A stretch of DNA of 64,000 bases from Orientallactaga sibirica (lineage: Eukaryota; Chordata; Mammalia; Rodentia; Dipodidae). The translations under genes and the position numbers were made by a program. The notes under the pieces were generated by a model that saw nothing but the letters and a program-made list of their open reading frames with translations, was not told the DNA's origin and made no database searches. This document shows, in pieces, positions 11,485 to 23,469 of this stretch. Position 1 is the stretch's first letter. Each line of letters starts with the position of its first letter. Location: the NCBI GenBank assembly GCA_036365145.1, contig JAEOAD010000015.1, forward strand, positions 10,099,501 to 10,163,500, in the 5' to 3' direction.

Positions 11485-12110
11485 ATTCATCTCTGGATCC
11501 TAACCTGAATCCACCTGAGATGCTGTCATATAATAAGAACCCTGAGGCCAGACAATAGGGAGGATGGGATGGGGGAGGAGGGTAAGGGTGGGAGGGTGCA
11601 AAAGGGTGGGAGGGAGGGTAAGGGTGGAGGGACACAAATAAGGACCCAAATGGAAATGGTACCATAAAATCCTATATTCTGAACAGGCTAAAATATTGAT
11701 CATTCAGCAGGCCCGCAGAGGGAACACCTGAACCACAGGGACCTGGAGAGAACATCATGAAGACCAACCATAATCTTTCCCTGTTTCTCTCTCTCCCTCT
11801 CCTCTCTATACTCTCTTTCTCTTTTATATTACTTATCTTTTTCTTCCCTCACCTTCCTTGGCGCTGACTTGTAACTCCCAGTACCAGCATGGGGTTCACT
11901 TTCATGATGAGCTATTGATCAGAGAGACCTACAAGGTTTCCCAAAAAAAGACAGATTTCTGTCAGAGTTCTTGATGACCCACCAAAGGTTAATGGTAAGA
12001 CCCTACTGCTGAAGACATCGTACGCAGTTGAGACAAAACATGGAGCGACCTGGTTGGAATCTGGAAGAGGGTCAGTCCCCAAACAGTTAGCTAGTCTAGT
12101 GCCAGAGGGT
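11485..12110 (+). repeat. L1 3' UTR-like fragment with G-rich tract
   Basis: The sequence runs from 'ggatcctaacctgaatccac' through a G-rich tract at 11564-11635, to 'cattcagcaggcccgcagag' and 'gtaagaccctactgctgaag'. That last phrase recurs in the L1 3' region near 60030. A G-rich polypurine tract is typical of mammalian L1 3' UTRs. No poly-A end is visible. Confidence 0.5.
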
Positions 12111-12287
12111 GCCACACATACTCCTATCCCCAGAGGAAAGGGGATCCCTCTGGCCAGATTTGTTGTTCTGTGGCCAGCATTGGCCTCTGTTCTAATGTCC
12201 TAATTCTCACATTGACCACAGCTGACCACATCCTCCTCCCTTATACTCCATACAGTCTGTCTAGGAAAGCTTTAGCTTGTCTTGCCA

Positions 12288-12482
12288 CATATTTTTTTGG
12301 GTGGGGACAAGGTTTCATATATCCCAGGCCTAGAACTCCTGTTCCTCCTTTCTCCACTTCACAAATGCTGGGATTACAGATGTGCACCATTTTATCCAGT
12401 TTTATGTGGTGCTGGGGATCAAACCCAGGGCTTCATGCATAGTAGGCAAGCAAGCATTCTACCCACTGAGCTATATCCCCAA
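12288..12482 (-). repeat. B4-like SINE (ID + B1 fusion)
   Basis: On the minus strand an ID-like head (reverse complement of 'ctcagtgggtagaatgcttg', running into 'ctgggtttgatccccagc') is followed by a B1-like part ('ctgtaatcccagcatttgtg'). This composite order is that of the rodent B4 family. The copy is diverged. Confidence 0.62.
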
Positions 12483-12831
12483 TGAAAGCCACCTTCTGAC
12501 AGCATTCTTCCTGGCACATGTTTAGCTTCCAGGTCCCAAGATTTAGTAGTGCTATGTTGAAGATGGCTTCTGACATATGAATGCTGCCAGGCAGGGCTGT
12601 AAAAATTGCTCATGCATGGGGGTATTTATACCATGTAAACTGGCAAACACCAAGTATTATAAATAAAGGCTTTCTCTGCTCCATGCCCTCCCCAAGGGAA
12701 ATAGTTTCTCATCTTTCCACAGAGATTTGCTCTGACATGAATCAGATGGGATCCTCTCAGGGCTCCTTGTTCCATACAAAAGATGACAACTCTGATATAA
12801 CAAAGCAGAAATGGATTGTTAGAAAAGGTAG

Positions 12832-13343
12832 TGTTACAATTAAGTTTTATTGACAACTTGATCAAGCTGGAATCAAATAAAAACATACCATTTGGGCAGA
12901 TCTGTGAGGGCCTTTCCATAAAGGATTCACTGAGGTGGGAGACATTTCCCAAGAATGGGCAACCCTTCAGGCAGCATCTGATAGATAAGGAGATTCCAGG
13001 GCTGGAGGAAAAGCAGACCTTTGCCCAGCTATGTTTGCCCCTTGCTTGTGAGTGCATGTGCCTGGTTAGTACCACCTTTTGCCAATACTAGAGTTCAGCT
13101 TCTTCAGCCTTCTAACACAGACTGAAGACCAGTAATCCTCCAGGCCTTCAGTGTCAGATGGGGACTAATGAGCTCCACAACCTCTTGGACTAAGGAGCTG
13201 CTGGGTTCTCAGATTCTCTGGGCTACAGACAGCAATTGCTGTTCTGACTAGCCCATGTCCTGTAAATTAATCTAATAAATCCCCTTTGCGGTATAGATTT
13301 AGCTGACCGAACTCTGTTCCTCTAGAGAACCCTGACTGATACA
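12832..13343 (+). mobile_element. Solo LTR, ERVL/MaLR-like
   Basis: The element opens 'tgttacaattaag' with 'gacaacttgatcaagctgg' just inside, carries 'ctaataaatcccc' as a polyadenylation signal, and ends 'gagaaccctgactgataca'. The flanks are ggtag (12827-12831) and ggtaa (13344-13348), a 5-bp target duplication with one change. TG...CA ends with a 5-bp duplication fit an LTR. The family is not named. Confidence 0.62.
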
Positions 13344-14179
13344 GGTAACCATTAGGAACTTGAGATGACCAGGAACCAGGAGATGAGGTAGAACGTGACA
13401 GTTCATGCCACAGAATGCTCAAAACCACACCCGCTGGCCACATCTCAGCTCTCACTACCACTGGGCACTGGGCTCAAGGAACATCTTCTTTCTGCCAGAG
13501 AAAATTCTAGATGGCTCCTGATTCTTGGCCTCCCTTGCTCCAGTTCTAAAGAAGTTCCTCTGACTAACCAGCTTTACATCATATACGTAAAACCCCACAG
13601 CAATCAGTGCCACAACAAAAGTAATTCCTTGGCTTCCTTTTTTTTTTTTTTGTTTTGTTTTGTGCTTCTGTATCAGGAGGCTGAAAACTTACCATTCATA
13701 GAATTTCCCAAAATCTCCCTTTAAATACACGGAGCCCTCTCAGAGTCAGGTCAGCCCTCCCTGGCCTCGTGACCTTGTGGCACCTCAGTTACTCACACCT
13801 CTGTGTGGATCAGCTTAATCTGACATTTCCCTCTTACCCGCTTGATTCAGTTCAACTGAAAGTGTGGGAGTAACTCTTAATCACATGCCTTAGTGGAAGA
13901 GTTACGCATGGATAATACAGAACAGCAGGTAATCCAAAAACTATTTCCATGTGGCTCCAGGATATAACATATGACTCATTAATTATACAACGAAGTTAGA
14001 ATTGCCTATGTAAATTGTGACCACAGGATGGGTGAGTGTGGGACTGTCAGTGTCATTCATTCCAGGGGTAACTTTCAGCTATTTAGATCAATGATAACCT
14101 AGGAAGTTGTACAGTGCACAGCCTGTGCAACCATATGTTTAAGCCTTGATAGAGGATTTCTAGGGCTATCTAAGTAGGA
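13344..14179. other. Unassigned; possible conserved block at 13870-14110
   Basis: No repeat is recognised. The part 13870-14110 holds 'atgactcattaattatac' (an AP-1-like TGACTCA joined to TAAT cores) and 'tgtgaccacagg' (RUNX-like). A short T-run at 13639-13650 is simple sequence. Confidence 0.35.
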
Positions 14180-14530
14180 AGGGGAGATGGCTCAATAGGT
14201 TAGAGTGCTTGCTGTACAAGTGAAAGGACCTAGTTTGATCCCTAGCTGCTGCGTAAAAAGCTAGGCATGGCCACACATGCCTGTAATTACAGAGTGGGCT
14301 TAGACAGGAAGATTCCTGGAGCTCACTGGCCAGCCAGTGTAACCAAAAATAAAATGGCATGAGCTTCAGGTTCAATAAGAGCCCTGTCTCAAGGAAATCA
14401 GGTAGAATAGTGATAGAGGAGGACATCAGGTGTCCTGCCCTGCATGTGTACAGGACATGCATCTGCATTCAATACACTCATCTACCCATGCACAAGTGCA
14501 CACACGTACACACACACACACATCAAAAAA
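14180..14530 (+). repeat. Old B2-superfamily SINE (RSINE1/B3-like)
   Basis: A tRNA-like head 'ggggagatggctcaataggt' is followed by a B1-like middle ('catgcctgtaattacagag'), then 'gctcactggccagccagtgt', 'gagccctgtctcaagg' and a CA-rich tail at 14496-14522. The copy is more diverged than the DIP copies and so is older. Confidence 0.6.
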
Positions 14531-14598
14531 ATGAAATATAGATGATTGCAGCACTTGGAAAAGACAGTAGATAATGTAACATATAAAAGTTATATGAA

Positions 14599-14754
14599 GC
14601 CAGGCATGGTGGCACACACCTTTAATCCCAGCACTCGAGAGGCAGAGGTAGGAGGATCGCCATGAGTTCGAGGCCACCTTGAGCCTACATAGTAAGTTTC
14701 AGGTCAGCCTGGGCCAGAGTGAGACCCTACATCAAAAAACAAAACAAAACAAAA
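14599..14754 (+). repeat. B1 SINE, full length
   Basis: A nearly intact B1 runs from 'gccaggcatggtggcacac' through 'cctttaatcccagcactcg' to 'gagaccctacatc' and a (CAAAA)n tail. The direct repeat aaaagttat at 14585-14593 and 14753-14761 is the target duplication. Confidence 0.92.
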
Positions 14755-14761
14755 AAGTTAT

Positions 14762-16349
14762 TTGGCACACAGTCACCTGTAAAAGGGCTCCCTCACATCC
14801 ACTCAGAGTCACACTAATTCACATAAAAAGAATCAGAGAAGGACCAAGGAACATCCCAGTGTTTAATTCTGCTTATGAAAAACAAAAAGTTCAGGTTTGT
14901 TTGATTATCTGGGGATGGGCTGATGGGCAGAGAAAGAGGCTGTGGATAAACAGGTGGGCAAAAAAGGGGGGGCTGCTTGTCAACATGGGCTTCCGTCTGT
15001 TGAGCCTGAAGGGGCTAAAGAAGAGAAGCACATGCCTGTTCTGCTTCCCAGAAGGCATGTTCCCTTATAACATGAGAAAGGAACTTACAGAGTAACAAGG
15101 ACCTGATGCAGGAAGACTTTGGTCTCTAAGTGATCCCACGTTTGCAGCCTGGGGTTGATTTTTGGTCAGGGGAGAGGAGGCAAAATGCTGCTTACTTTCC
15201 CAGAGGCTGCAGCGACAGCCCTGCCTTGGTTTCTTGGTCATCCTGTCAGAGGCAGTGTCCCTGCAAGGCCAGGTTCTGGGCATCCGGAGGGGCCTTCTAG
15301 GGCCTGTTTCAAGGTCCATAAGTTTCAGAATGGAGCATGGTGTCCCCTGGGCTCTCTGGATCCAATGCAACCAAGCTGCGCTTAGGCTCTGATAAGTCTA
15401 GAAAATAAGCCTGAGCTTAGAGTTAAGAGTCCTGCTACCACCAATTTACAGCATGGGTCCACAGCATGGGAGAAAGAATTTACCTTTTCCTCATGTCATG
15501 GTTCAGTAGCTCAAGCAACTTCAGAAGTCTGAGCCTAGACCAGAAATATTTCTCACATGCTCAGGCAGCACAAAGTCTTTGTGTTCTTAGAACCTTCCTT
15601 CTTTGCTATCTCTCAAAGTCTCTTCCCTTAGAGCATACCCTGCCAAGAAGGTATGTTACAAAAAGAATAAAGTAAAGAATGAAACCAGGCACTTACTTAC
15701 CTGAAGAAAGCACAGAAATGTATGTCATATAATCTATTAGTAAGAATAGTCTTTTTAGACATGACATGAAGCTTCAATCTCCACAGCATATAAAATTGAT
15801 CAATTTGATTTGAAGAAAAAATAAAGCCCAAAACAAGAGAAAAGATAAATAAAAACCTCAAAAAATATGTATTTGGAATTCTCATCACAGACAAAAACTC
15901 AATTTCTTCCATATTTATTAGCCAGGCATGGTGGTTCATGTCTATAAGCCCACCAAATAAAGGTAGAAGTGGGAACAAGTCAATGGAGACTATGCATGGA
16001 CTAGGGAAGACTTGTCTTTTCACTCCATGTTCTTGATTGTACCCTTTGGACTTTATATAATGTGCATGCATTATCAAAAATGAGATGTGCTTGAGTCTTA
16101 TTTGGTCATGTAGGTATTCAAAATCCTGAGGATAAGATTAAAGCTCACTGCAGTAAATTCTTATCCATCCATAACTCCTTCCCTCAGTCTCCTTTGCTTA
16201 AATGTAGCTGTGCAATTCCTAGATTGAATGAAGGACACCTCTGTACTCATTGGACCTCACCTCACTGGCCCCAGCTGAGAGAGGGAATTGAGAGATGGAA
16301 GAAGGTGGCGGCATCCCTTCAGAAACAGGGGAGGATGACTCCAGCCACT

Positions 16350-16353
<4 letters not shown>
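14762..16353. other. Unassigned; B1 head fragment at 15920-15951
   Basis: A 32-bp piece like the first bases of B1 ('gccaggcatggtggttcatg') lies at 15920-15951. Otherwise this 1.6 kb shows no repeat I can name. Open frames of 60-138 codons overlap in several phases and look like chance. Confidence 0.4.

Positions 16354-16397
<44 letters not shown>
16354..16397 (+). repeat. (AC)n microsatellite
   Basis: About 22 uninterrupted AC units. Confidence 0.97.
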
Positions 16398-16398
<1 letters not shown>

Positions 16399-17640
16399 CC
16401 AGCCATTCCTCCCACGAAGCCAGCCCAGGCTGGGCTAAAAGAGAAATCAAGGCAAAGGAAAGATGAACAAAGTTTGGTTACCATGTGAGTAACCTTTGTG
16501 TTCTAGAAGATTCTAGAAAGTGTTCCAGACCAGATGTGATCATAGGCTCTATGCATTTTTTTTTCTCTCATCCACTCTGCTTCCTTTAACTTAGTTCTGC
16601 CACCAAAAGCCTCTCCAACTAGAAATCTACCCCACTGTCTCTGGGCATTATAAGGGCTATAAGGATGCAGAAGGTGGCTATCTGACCTTCCCCACTGAGT
16701 GTGAATTAAATGCGTGACTGGGATCTATTGCCCAGTGGTTTGGGAAGTGGCTACTTTTGGGGCTGAGACACTTAGAGGAAAAGGGAAGGCTGCATGGGTA
16801 ACTATGATGATGGATCTGAGCAGCCAGATACCAAGATAAACACATGAAAGAAACAAAGGCACAAACAAGGGATGTAAGCTAAGGACAAGCCCCACCAACT
16901 AAAATGCCAGGTCTGCAAAGTTCTCCATGTAAAGTCAGACACAGCTGAGGAAAAGGCCTTTGTGGTTTAGAATGCATATTTTAGAGCTCCAATGCAGACA
17001 AAGGGCTTTAAGCCCACAGCCTCCTGACAGCTCACTTCCCAGCTACTGTGGCAAGTGTTGAAATAGCCCTCCCATCATCCTACTGGAATCAGAGAAAACC
17101 TCCCTGCAAGGAAACCACAGCAAAAAGAAACTGCTCAAGCTTTCCATTCATCTATGAGATGCCTCAGTCCCAAAGCCCCACACCTGGGATCTCTGGCTGC
17201 CATGGAAGAGCAAGTGCCAGAATGCATGACACTGTCAAGGACAGGAGCATCTGTCACCACTGAGGACTCAAAAGAGGCCAGTGAAGAGATCCTTCAGGGT
17301 ACAGCAGCCACAAAGCCAGCGAGCTGGGGGGTGGGGGTTATTCGTGTGAGTACACATGCATGTGTTTGCATATGGGCCCACACATGTGAGGCCCAGAACA
17401 AGGACAGGCTTGTCTGGTTCTTGTCATTTCTGCCAGAGCTGAGAGGTACAGTAATAGAGAAGAGGGGACGCAACCTTGCCATAGTATACTCCAACAGAGA
17501 CTGCAGACTTCAGCCTCACCTCCTCTCTCAGATATCCTTGAGCACATGTATGCTAGGCCCTCTCTGTCCAACTAATCTCCCCACTAAACTAGTAGTCGCT
17601 AAGGCTGGTTACAATGTAAGCCACATGAAAATAATGGAAA
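16398..17640. other. No feature recognised
   Basis: This is 1.2 kb with no named repeat. The 169-codon plus-strand frame at 17154-17663 shows no domain and ends inside the following DIP, so I do not call it a gene. Confidence 0.45.
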
Positions 17641-17644
17641 CATG

Positions 17645-17881
17645 CTTGAAGCTGGAGGAATAGCTCGGCAGTTAAAGGCGCTTGTTTGCAAAGCTGTCAG
17701 CCGGGGTTTGATTCCCCAGTACGTACATATAGCCAGATGCACAAAGTGATGCATGCACCTGGAGTTCATCTGCAGTGACAAGAGGCCCTGGTGTGCCCAT
17801 TCCCTCTCTTACCCTTTCATGCACTAGCACAAATATATAAATGTGTATGCACTAGTATAAATACATAAATAAAAGTATTTA
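17645..17881 (+). repeat. DIP SINE (type I)
   Basis: The DIP head 'gctggaggaatagctcggca' is followed by 'agccagatgcacaaagtgat', a short pyrimidine stretch and an AT-rich tail. Flanks gaaaataatggaaa (17627) and gaaaataatgaaa (17882) look like its target duplication with a one-base difference. Confidence 0.88.
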
Positions 17882-17924
17882 GAAAATAATGAAAGCAATA
17901 GCACAATAGGATTGTGCCAATCCC

Positions 17925-18035
17925 ACGAGGAAGGTTTTACTCTTATACATTTTACATAAGGAAATGGAGGGACAAAGATGTTAAGTAGCTTGCCCAAGGT
18001 CACATGGCTAGTAGTACCCAAGTCAGAACTTGAAA
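17925..18035 (-). repeat. MIR SINE
   Basis: The phrases 'cataaggaaatggaggga', 'aagtagcttgcccaaggtca' and 'catggctagtag' are in order the reverse complement of the MIR core. This is a mammal-wide repeat older than the rodents. Confidence 0.7.
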
Positions 18036-18504
18036 ACTGTCTGCACAACTAATAAACTGGATGGTTTATAGATCCAAAAGCTACAAGCGTACTGGGCCAC
18101 ACTACACAAAAAGCTTGATCATTTCATCTCTGGTATGTCCTTATGAAATAGGCTTGAATCCCCAACAGCTATTTCCAATAGCTAAAGAGAAAAAAAATCT
18201 CTGCCAAATTCTCCCTTTCTCCCATGGGGTTTGATTGATAGTCTGTCTGCATAATTGACTCTCTTCTCTCCTGTCCTTTGCATAGATGGACATGGTGACC
18301 AATGAAAGCCCATGCATGTCTTTCTGATTTGAGAGCCAAGGTTTTGCCACGGCAGGCCACGTGATCTTGGGCTAGTCCCCACACCAGGAGATCATCATCT
18401 ATAACAGGATCAGACTGAAGGTGATAACCACTTGGGATCCTTCAAACCCCAAACCATCCCCCCTGAAAAAAAAAAAAACAAAGTAAAAATAGTATCTTAG
18501 GGCT
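18036..18504. other. No feature recognised
   Basis: Nothing recognised apart from a short A-run at 18467-18478. Confidence 0.4.
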
Positions 18505-18845
18505 TCAATCAATCATGTTGGGCTGTTATAACAAAATGCATACTAAGTGGCTTAAACAGCAAATATTTATCACAGTTCTGTAAAGTCCAGGATCAAGGTG
18601 GTAACAGATTCTATGTCTGGTGAGGTAGTGAAGGTCCTCTTTCTGGCTTGTACATGGTTGGTTAGGAAGGGGGCTTTAGTTTCTTCCTCTTCTTATAAGG
18701 ATACTAATCCCATCACAGGGGCTCCACTCTCATGACCACATCCAAACCTATTTCCCTGCCAAATTTCTACCTCCAAATCCAATGATTTGGGGAATTAGGA
18801 CTTCACCATATAAACTTTGAAAAGATACAAACATTGGGTCTGCAG
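18505..18845 (-). repeat. MLT1-like MaLR LTR
   Basis: On the plus strand the text runs 'gttgggctgttataacaaaa', 'taagtggcttaaacagc', 'cacagttctgtaaagtccag', 'aaggatactaatcccatcac' and 'atgaccacatccaaac'. This is the reverse complement of MLT1 in the correct order. Confidence 0.72.
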
Positions 18846-19734
18846 CAGGGCTGAGAGACGAGTGCAGCCCAGCAGCTGCTGAACAAGGCATCTTGAAGCA
18901 ACACACCATGCTTATCACCTCCCCCTCAACTCAGTACAGCCATTCTCTCCCTTCCTTTCTCTCTGACCACCTGCTTGCTGGCTAGAGGCTCATATTGTAA
19001 TTTGGGAGAATCTCAGAGTCCTCTCTTCCAATTCTCCATTCCCAGACCATTGCGTAGCCCAATCCTTCACACCCATCCTTCATGGAGAGTGAGGACTTTG
19101 AGCACAAGCCAGATGGTAACTGGAAACCCTTTTCTCCTGTGGTTCACAGATTTCCCCCCTGAGGATCTGCATATTCTAGCTTCTTGTTGTACTCATTTGT
19201 GAAAATAAAGAACTTGCACCTGAAAGACATTGAATCCTGTCTGGTACTTAGAGTTCCAGGTGTGAAACTGGAAGTTAATCCCATCATCCTGCACCAGGGA
19301 AAGAGCTGAAGAATCAGAGAAGCCGCTTTCCAAAACACACAGCTGGCTCTGGATGTCTTCCCAGCTCAGCTGAAGATGGAAGGGTGGGCCATCCCTCAAG
19401 GGCCTTACAAGCAATGCCTCTTCAGGCCTTCTTACTCCTCAGGGGTGCCATCTGAAAGAATCCTGTAGCCCCCGGACCCTGTCAGTCCCAAGGCCTGACA
19501 CACAAGTTGAACAGAAGTTCCTGGTGGTACTCTAAGCCCCCCTCATGAACATAGGAATCACCACCATACCAACAGCTAAGAGCTGTTGAAGTGATCACTG
19601 AGCCAGGTGACTATGGCTGCTCACGAAATTACCTCAACACAATAGTACCAATTTATTAGTTATTTCCCATGAATCTAGGGGTTGACTGTGCTCAGCCAGT
19701 CCTCCCTCAGGTCTCCCACGGTTAGGCAGTGACT
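18846..19734. other. No feature recognised
   Basis: About 890 bp without a named repeat or supported gene. Confidence 0.4.
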
Positions 19735-19905
19735 GGAGCAGAAAACAGCCTGGAGGCTTCCTCCTTCACATGTGCAGTGGTTAAGGAGCCTGGGACCTCA
19801 ACTGTAGAAATCAGCCTGGAGTCACTCTCCCTCATATGCCCACTGGTTAAGGAACCTGGCATCTCAACTGTGACTATCAGCCTGAGCACTTCCAACCTGG
19901 CTTCT
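19735..19905 (+). repeat. 66-bp tandem repeat, two copies and edges
   Basis: Copies start at 19749 and 19815, and a decaying third starts at 19881. About 50 of 66 positions agree between the first two. The period is divisible by three, so the 64-codon plus-strand frame at 19729-19923 shows a 22-residue repeat (KEPGTSTVEIS against KEPGISTVTIS). There is no splice or coding evidence beyond this, so it may be a small minisatellite. Confidence 0.7.
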
Positions 19906-20017
19906 CCCTGCAACCTGAATTAATATTGTACTCTGTGGTAGATATATTGAGAATGAAGAGGCTAAGTCAGTAGTGATCTCCATCCCCCAATAAAGTTTCA
20001 CTCAGAAAATAGTGTCC

Positions 20018-20233
20018 CAGGACTGGAGAGATAGCTTAGTGGATAAGGTACTTGCCTGTGAAGCCTAAGGACCCAGGTTCAAATCCTCACAACCCATGTA
20101 AGCCAGATGCATAAGGTGACACATGCATCTGGAGTTCGTTTGCAATGGCTGGAGGCCCTGGCACACCCATTCTCTCTCTCTATCTGCCTCCTTCTCTCAA
20201 ATAAATAAATAAATAAAATATTAAAAAAAAAAA
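20018..20233 (+). repeat. DIP SINE (type I), full length
   Basis: A well kept DIP runs from 'aggactggagagatagctta' through 'gccagatgcataaggtgac', (CT)n and (AAAT)n. The 14-bp target duplication agaaaatagtgtcc is perfect at 20004-20017 and 20234-20247. Confidence 0.95.
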
Positions 20234-20247
20234 AGAAAATAGTGTCC

Positions 20248-20959
20248 TAAAAGTGAATAGTCACAGGAGCTAGAAGGAGCAAAGAAGAAGAATTGAGTCA
20301 GAAGAAGAATTTCAGCATGTAGGAATAGTCCACCAAGATGACTCGTAGAAGGTGAGGCATAAATTTGACTTCCCTAGAATTAGCTTAGGAGCTATCATTC
20401 TTCCAATGGTTCTATGAGTGAAGGTGTTTGTTTTGTTTGTATTTGTTCTGCTTTATCTTGATGTCAAGCTGGGGAAGGAGAGAAGGTAATAAAGTCAGTG
20501 TTAGGAGCTCAGAGTAGAAATGGAAGGAAAAAAATCCAGAATCAATTAACTTTATTCTTCCCATGGAAGATTAAAATTTATCCCTCCAAAGTAGCCAAGC
20601 AGACCAGAACTGGTACTTGGGATACAGAGAATAGAACTAGTCCTGAAACCCTTTTAAGATATCCAGGGACTGACAGAGCCAAGGGAGAGAATCCAAGCCA
20701 CATCGTTAGACCGTGTTAAGTCACCAAAACAGGGCAAACCAAGCTCTCCTGAGGAGTCCAACGCATATGAACTTGCCTGAAAATGAGAGACGAGATGAGA
20801 TGAGTTGGAGGTAGAACAAAGCAAGCACTTCATCATGAGCAAAGTAGTTTGAACTTTAACCATGTGGTTGGGTAAATCCTGATATCTACAAACAGCCTGA
20901 TTTCTTCTTAAATAATAGCAACTATAGGAATTGAGGGACTTGTCTAGTGCCCACTGTGT
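20248..20959. other. No feature recognised
   Basis: About 710 bp without a named repeat or gene. Confidence 0.4.
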
Positions 20960-21100
20960 GATGAGCACTCAGCTAATCACTTTCTGAGCATATTTCTTTT
21001 CATCATTTTTGACATCCCTGGGAAGAGTTCTTAGTCTTATTTTACAGATGAGGAAATAGAAGCTCAGAGACAGGAAAGTGCTTCTGAGCAAGACTACAAA
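20960..21100 (-). repeat. MIR SINE
   Basis: 'ttttacagatgaggaaatag' followed by 'aagctcagagacagg' is the reverse complement of the MIR core. The upstream 'gatgagcactcagctaatca' fits the MIR 3' side. Confidence 0.55.
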
Positions 21101-22444
21101 CCGACCTGAACACATACTGTCACTCAGGCCACTTCATGTCATGTCCACAATGATTGGTGTCTTTTTCCTTCTTCCCCTCACGACAAAACAGAAGCTAAGT
21201 GACTTGCTTGGGGCCAAAGAAAACTTCTCCCGCTCAAGCTCTTTCCATAGTGCCAAGGACTCATATTTGGACATGGAGAGTGGAGGTTGGGGTGTCCTCT
21301 TCTTCAACCCAGATTGGTCTGGTACAAAGCTAAGGAGGAAAAGAATGCATAGCAGAGCTCAGTGTGGCCCCAGAAGGGGGTAGAAAGCAGATCCTTCACT
21401 GAGGTGAATGGTAGGGCAGGAAGCAATGCTAACCATATGCCATCACCCATTTTTCACTTTAAAAATAAAATCACCATATCATAATGTTTTACAATGACCT
21501 GCCCTGAAGGAGGAATGGAGCAGGTATTCCTGAGAGCTAAACACCTGCTTTCCTAGTCGTTCACTTCCATCTGCTCTGTGGCCTGGCACATGTCCCCTGT
21601 TCCCAGGGATGTTTGAAAAAGGCCTTCCTAGTGAGTCCAAAGAAAACATTCATTTGATTACAGAAAGAGGTGCATCTGCTAGCCCGGATTTGTGGGAGAG
21701 CCCATAATCCCTGCATTTTACCTCCTATTAGCCTTTTTCTCCAGGAAAGAAATGTCCAGCTCTTTAAAGTTGAGGCCATAAAATTGTGACAGTTCTCTTG
21801 CAAACAGAGCTGATTCTGGAACATGAAACAGTCCTTCAGATAAAATATACAACTCAGGTGTGGGAGTGGAGGGCTGGGGGTCTTAAAACTCAATCAATTG
21901 CTAGTTACATATTGTTTTATGGCTCTAGCTGGGCAGTTCCCTACTGTAGAGCATCACTAATTCCAACATTTTGGACATATTTCCCATTAGCCCTTTATTT
22001 GAAATTTTATGCTTCCCCCCATAAAAACTTTCAGCAGATTAATGTGCTTGGGATGTTTATTTATAAGTGCAGCTGGTCTCCCTTCGAATTGTTTTCATTG
22101 TTAGGTTGCAAGAGTGTGCCCTTTGTACAGCAGCAAACCGATGAGACTGTAACCTGGCAACCAGTGTTATCTCAAAGAGATGAGGAGGCTGGGTGGGGGT
22201 TGGGATGATGGAGGACATCATATGGCCTTTGAGGGTGACCATGCAGAGTCACTAAGAGCTTCCTCTTTCTTACATTTGGAATGGCCTATGTTTGAATGGT
22301 GAATACAAAGGCGGCCTGAACCAGCCTCCTGGTCTCTCAGAGAGAACTTCCTTGGCTTTGTACAGGAAGGAAATGTTCACCTTAGAACTGAATAGAAGGA
22401 TCAAATTCTGAAAAGTATTGGCAGTACTACTCAAATCTTGTTGT
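21101..22444. other. Unassigned; possible conserved block at 21780-22180
   Basis: No repeat is recognised. The part 21780-22180 is a repeat-free AT-rich block, including 'gccctttatttgaaatttta' and 'cagcagattaatgtgcttgg'. It looks like the unique DNA that often turns out conserved. That is an impression only. Confidence 0.35.
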
Positions 22445-22610
22445 TGTTGATTTTATTTATTTATTCATGTGGAATGTGGAGGCTGTGAGCCTGTGTGTGT
22501 GTGTGTGTGTGTCCAGCTTTATGTAGGTGTTGAGGAAAAAACACAGGCTGGTAGGCTTTGCAAGCAAGGGCATTTAGCCAGTAAGCCAGCTCTACTACTC
22601 TCACCTTGAG
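22445..22610 (-). repeat. Diverged tRNA-type SINE remnant with (GT)n
   Basis: The reverse complement has 'gagctggcttactggctaaa' at its head, and a CA-rich tail is seen as (GT)n at 22491-22511. The order fits an old B2-superfamily SINE. Confidence 0.38.
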
Positions 22611-23203
22611 CGCACGGTCTTCACGTCTGTTATTAGATGCTTCAAAATCAAAGGTCTTGTAAATATTTAATTTTATACCATCTTCCTCTACCTTTCTTTT
22701 TCATTATTTTTGTACTAAAGATGAACAGTCTCATTAAATTTTATAGCTAGGTCTTCATAGTTTTGTGTATGTATACCATCTTATTAAAGGTCACAAAGTT
22801 GGACATGTTTATTGTACATTAGATCCTTGGGTCTCATGCATTATAGGAAATGCCTTGAAATATGACTGGCGACTAGTCCCCAGCCTCTCTCACCATTGCC
22901 CAGGAGCAGAGACAACACTACTCTTTGACTTCTCGGAACTTCTACCTTCTACTGGCCTCTCACTAAGCCTCTTAACAGTCTTATTGCTGCTTTCTGGGGC
23001 CACATACCTGAGAGATTCGAAGACCATGACCACAAATCATTCTTTCCTCAGGCACCATATTCTCTTGTAAGAACCCAAGTGACTGCTCACAAGTTAAACT
23101 TCATCCTCCTTGGGTTGGGGTCCTCACTGTCACTAAGACCACAAACTGCTTTTCAAACACGCCAGCCACTAAGCAGTTTTGCACTCTTAAAAGACCATCT
23201 TTG
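22611..23203. other. No feature recognised
   Basis: About 590 bp, AT-rich at first. No named repeat. Confidence 0.4.
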
Positions 23204-23469
23204 AGGGGCTGGAGAGATGGCTTCGTGGTTAAGGCACTTGCCTGAAAAGCCAAAGTAGCTAGGTTCAATTCCCCAGAACACACGTAAGCCAGATGCACAA
23301 AGTGGTACATGCATCTGGAGTTCATGTATAGCAGCTGGAAGCCTTGGCATGCCCATTTTCTCTCTGTGTCTCCCTCCTTCCCTCCCTTTCACTCTCTCTC
23401 CCAATTTCTCTCTCTGCCTCTCTCTCTCTCTCAAATAATTCTAGGTCAGCCTGGGCTACAGTGACACCT

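Noticed and set aside
17154..17663. 169-codon plus-strand frame
   Set aside because: No domain, and it runs into a DIP SINE at its end; chance is the simplest explanation.
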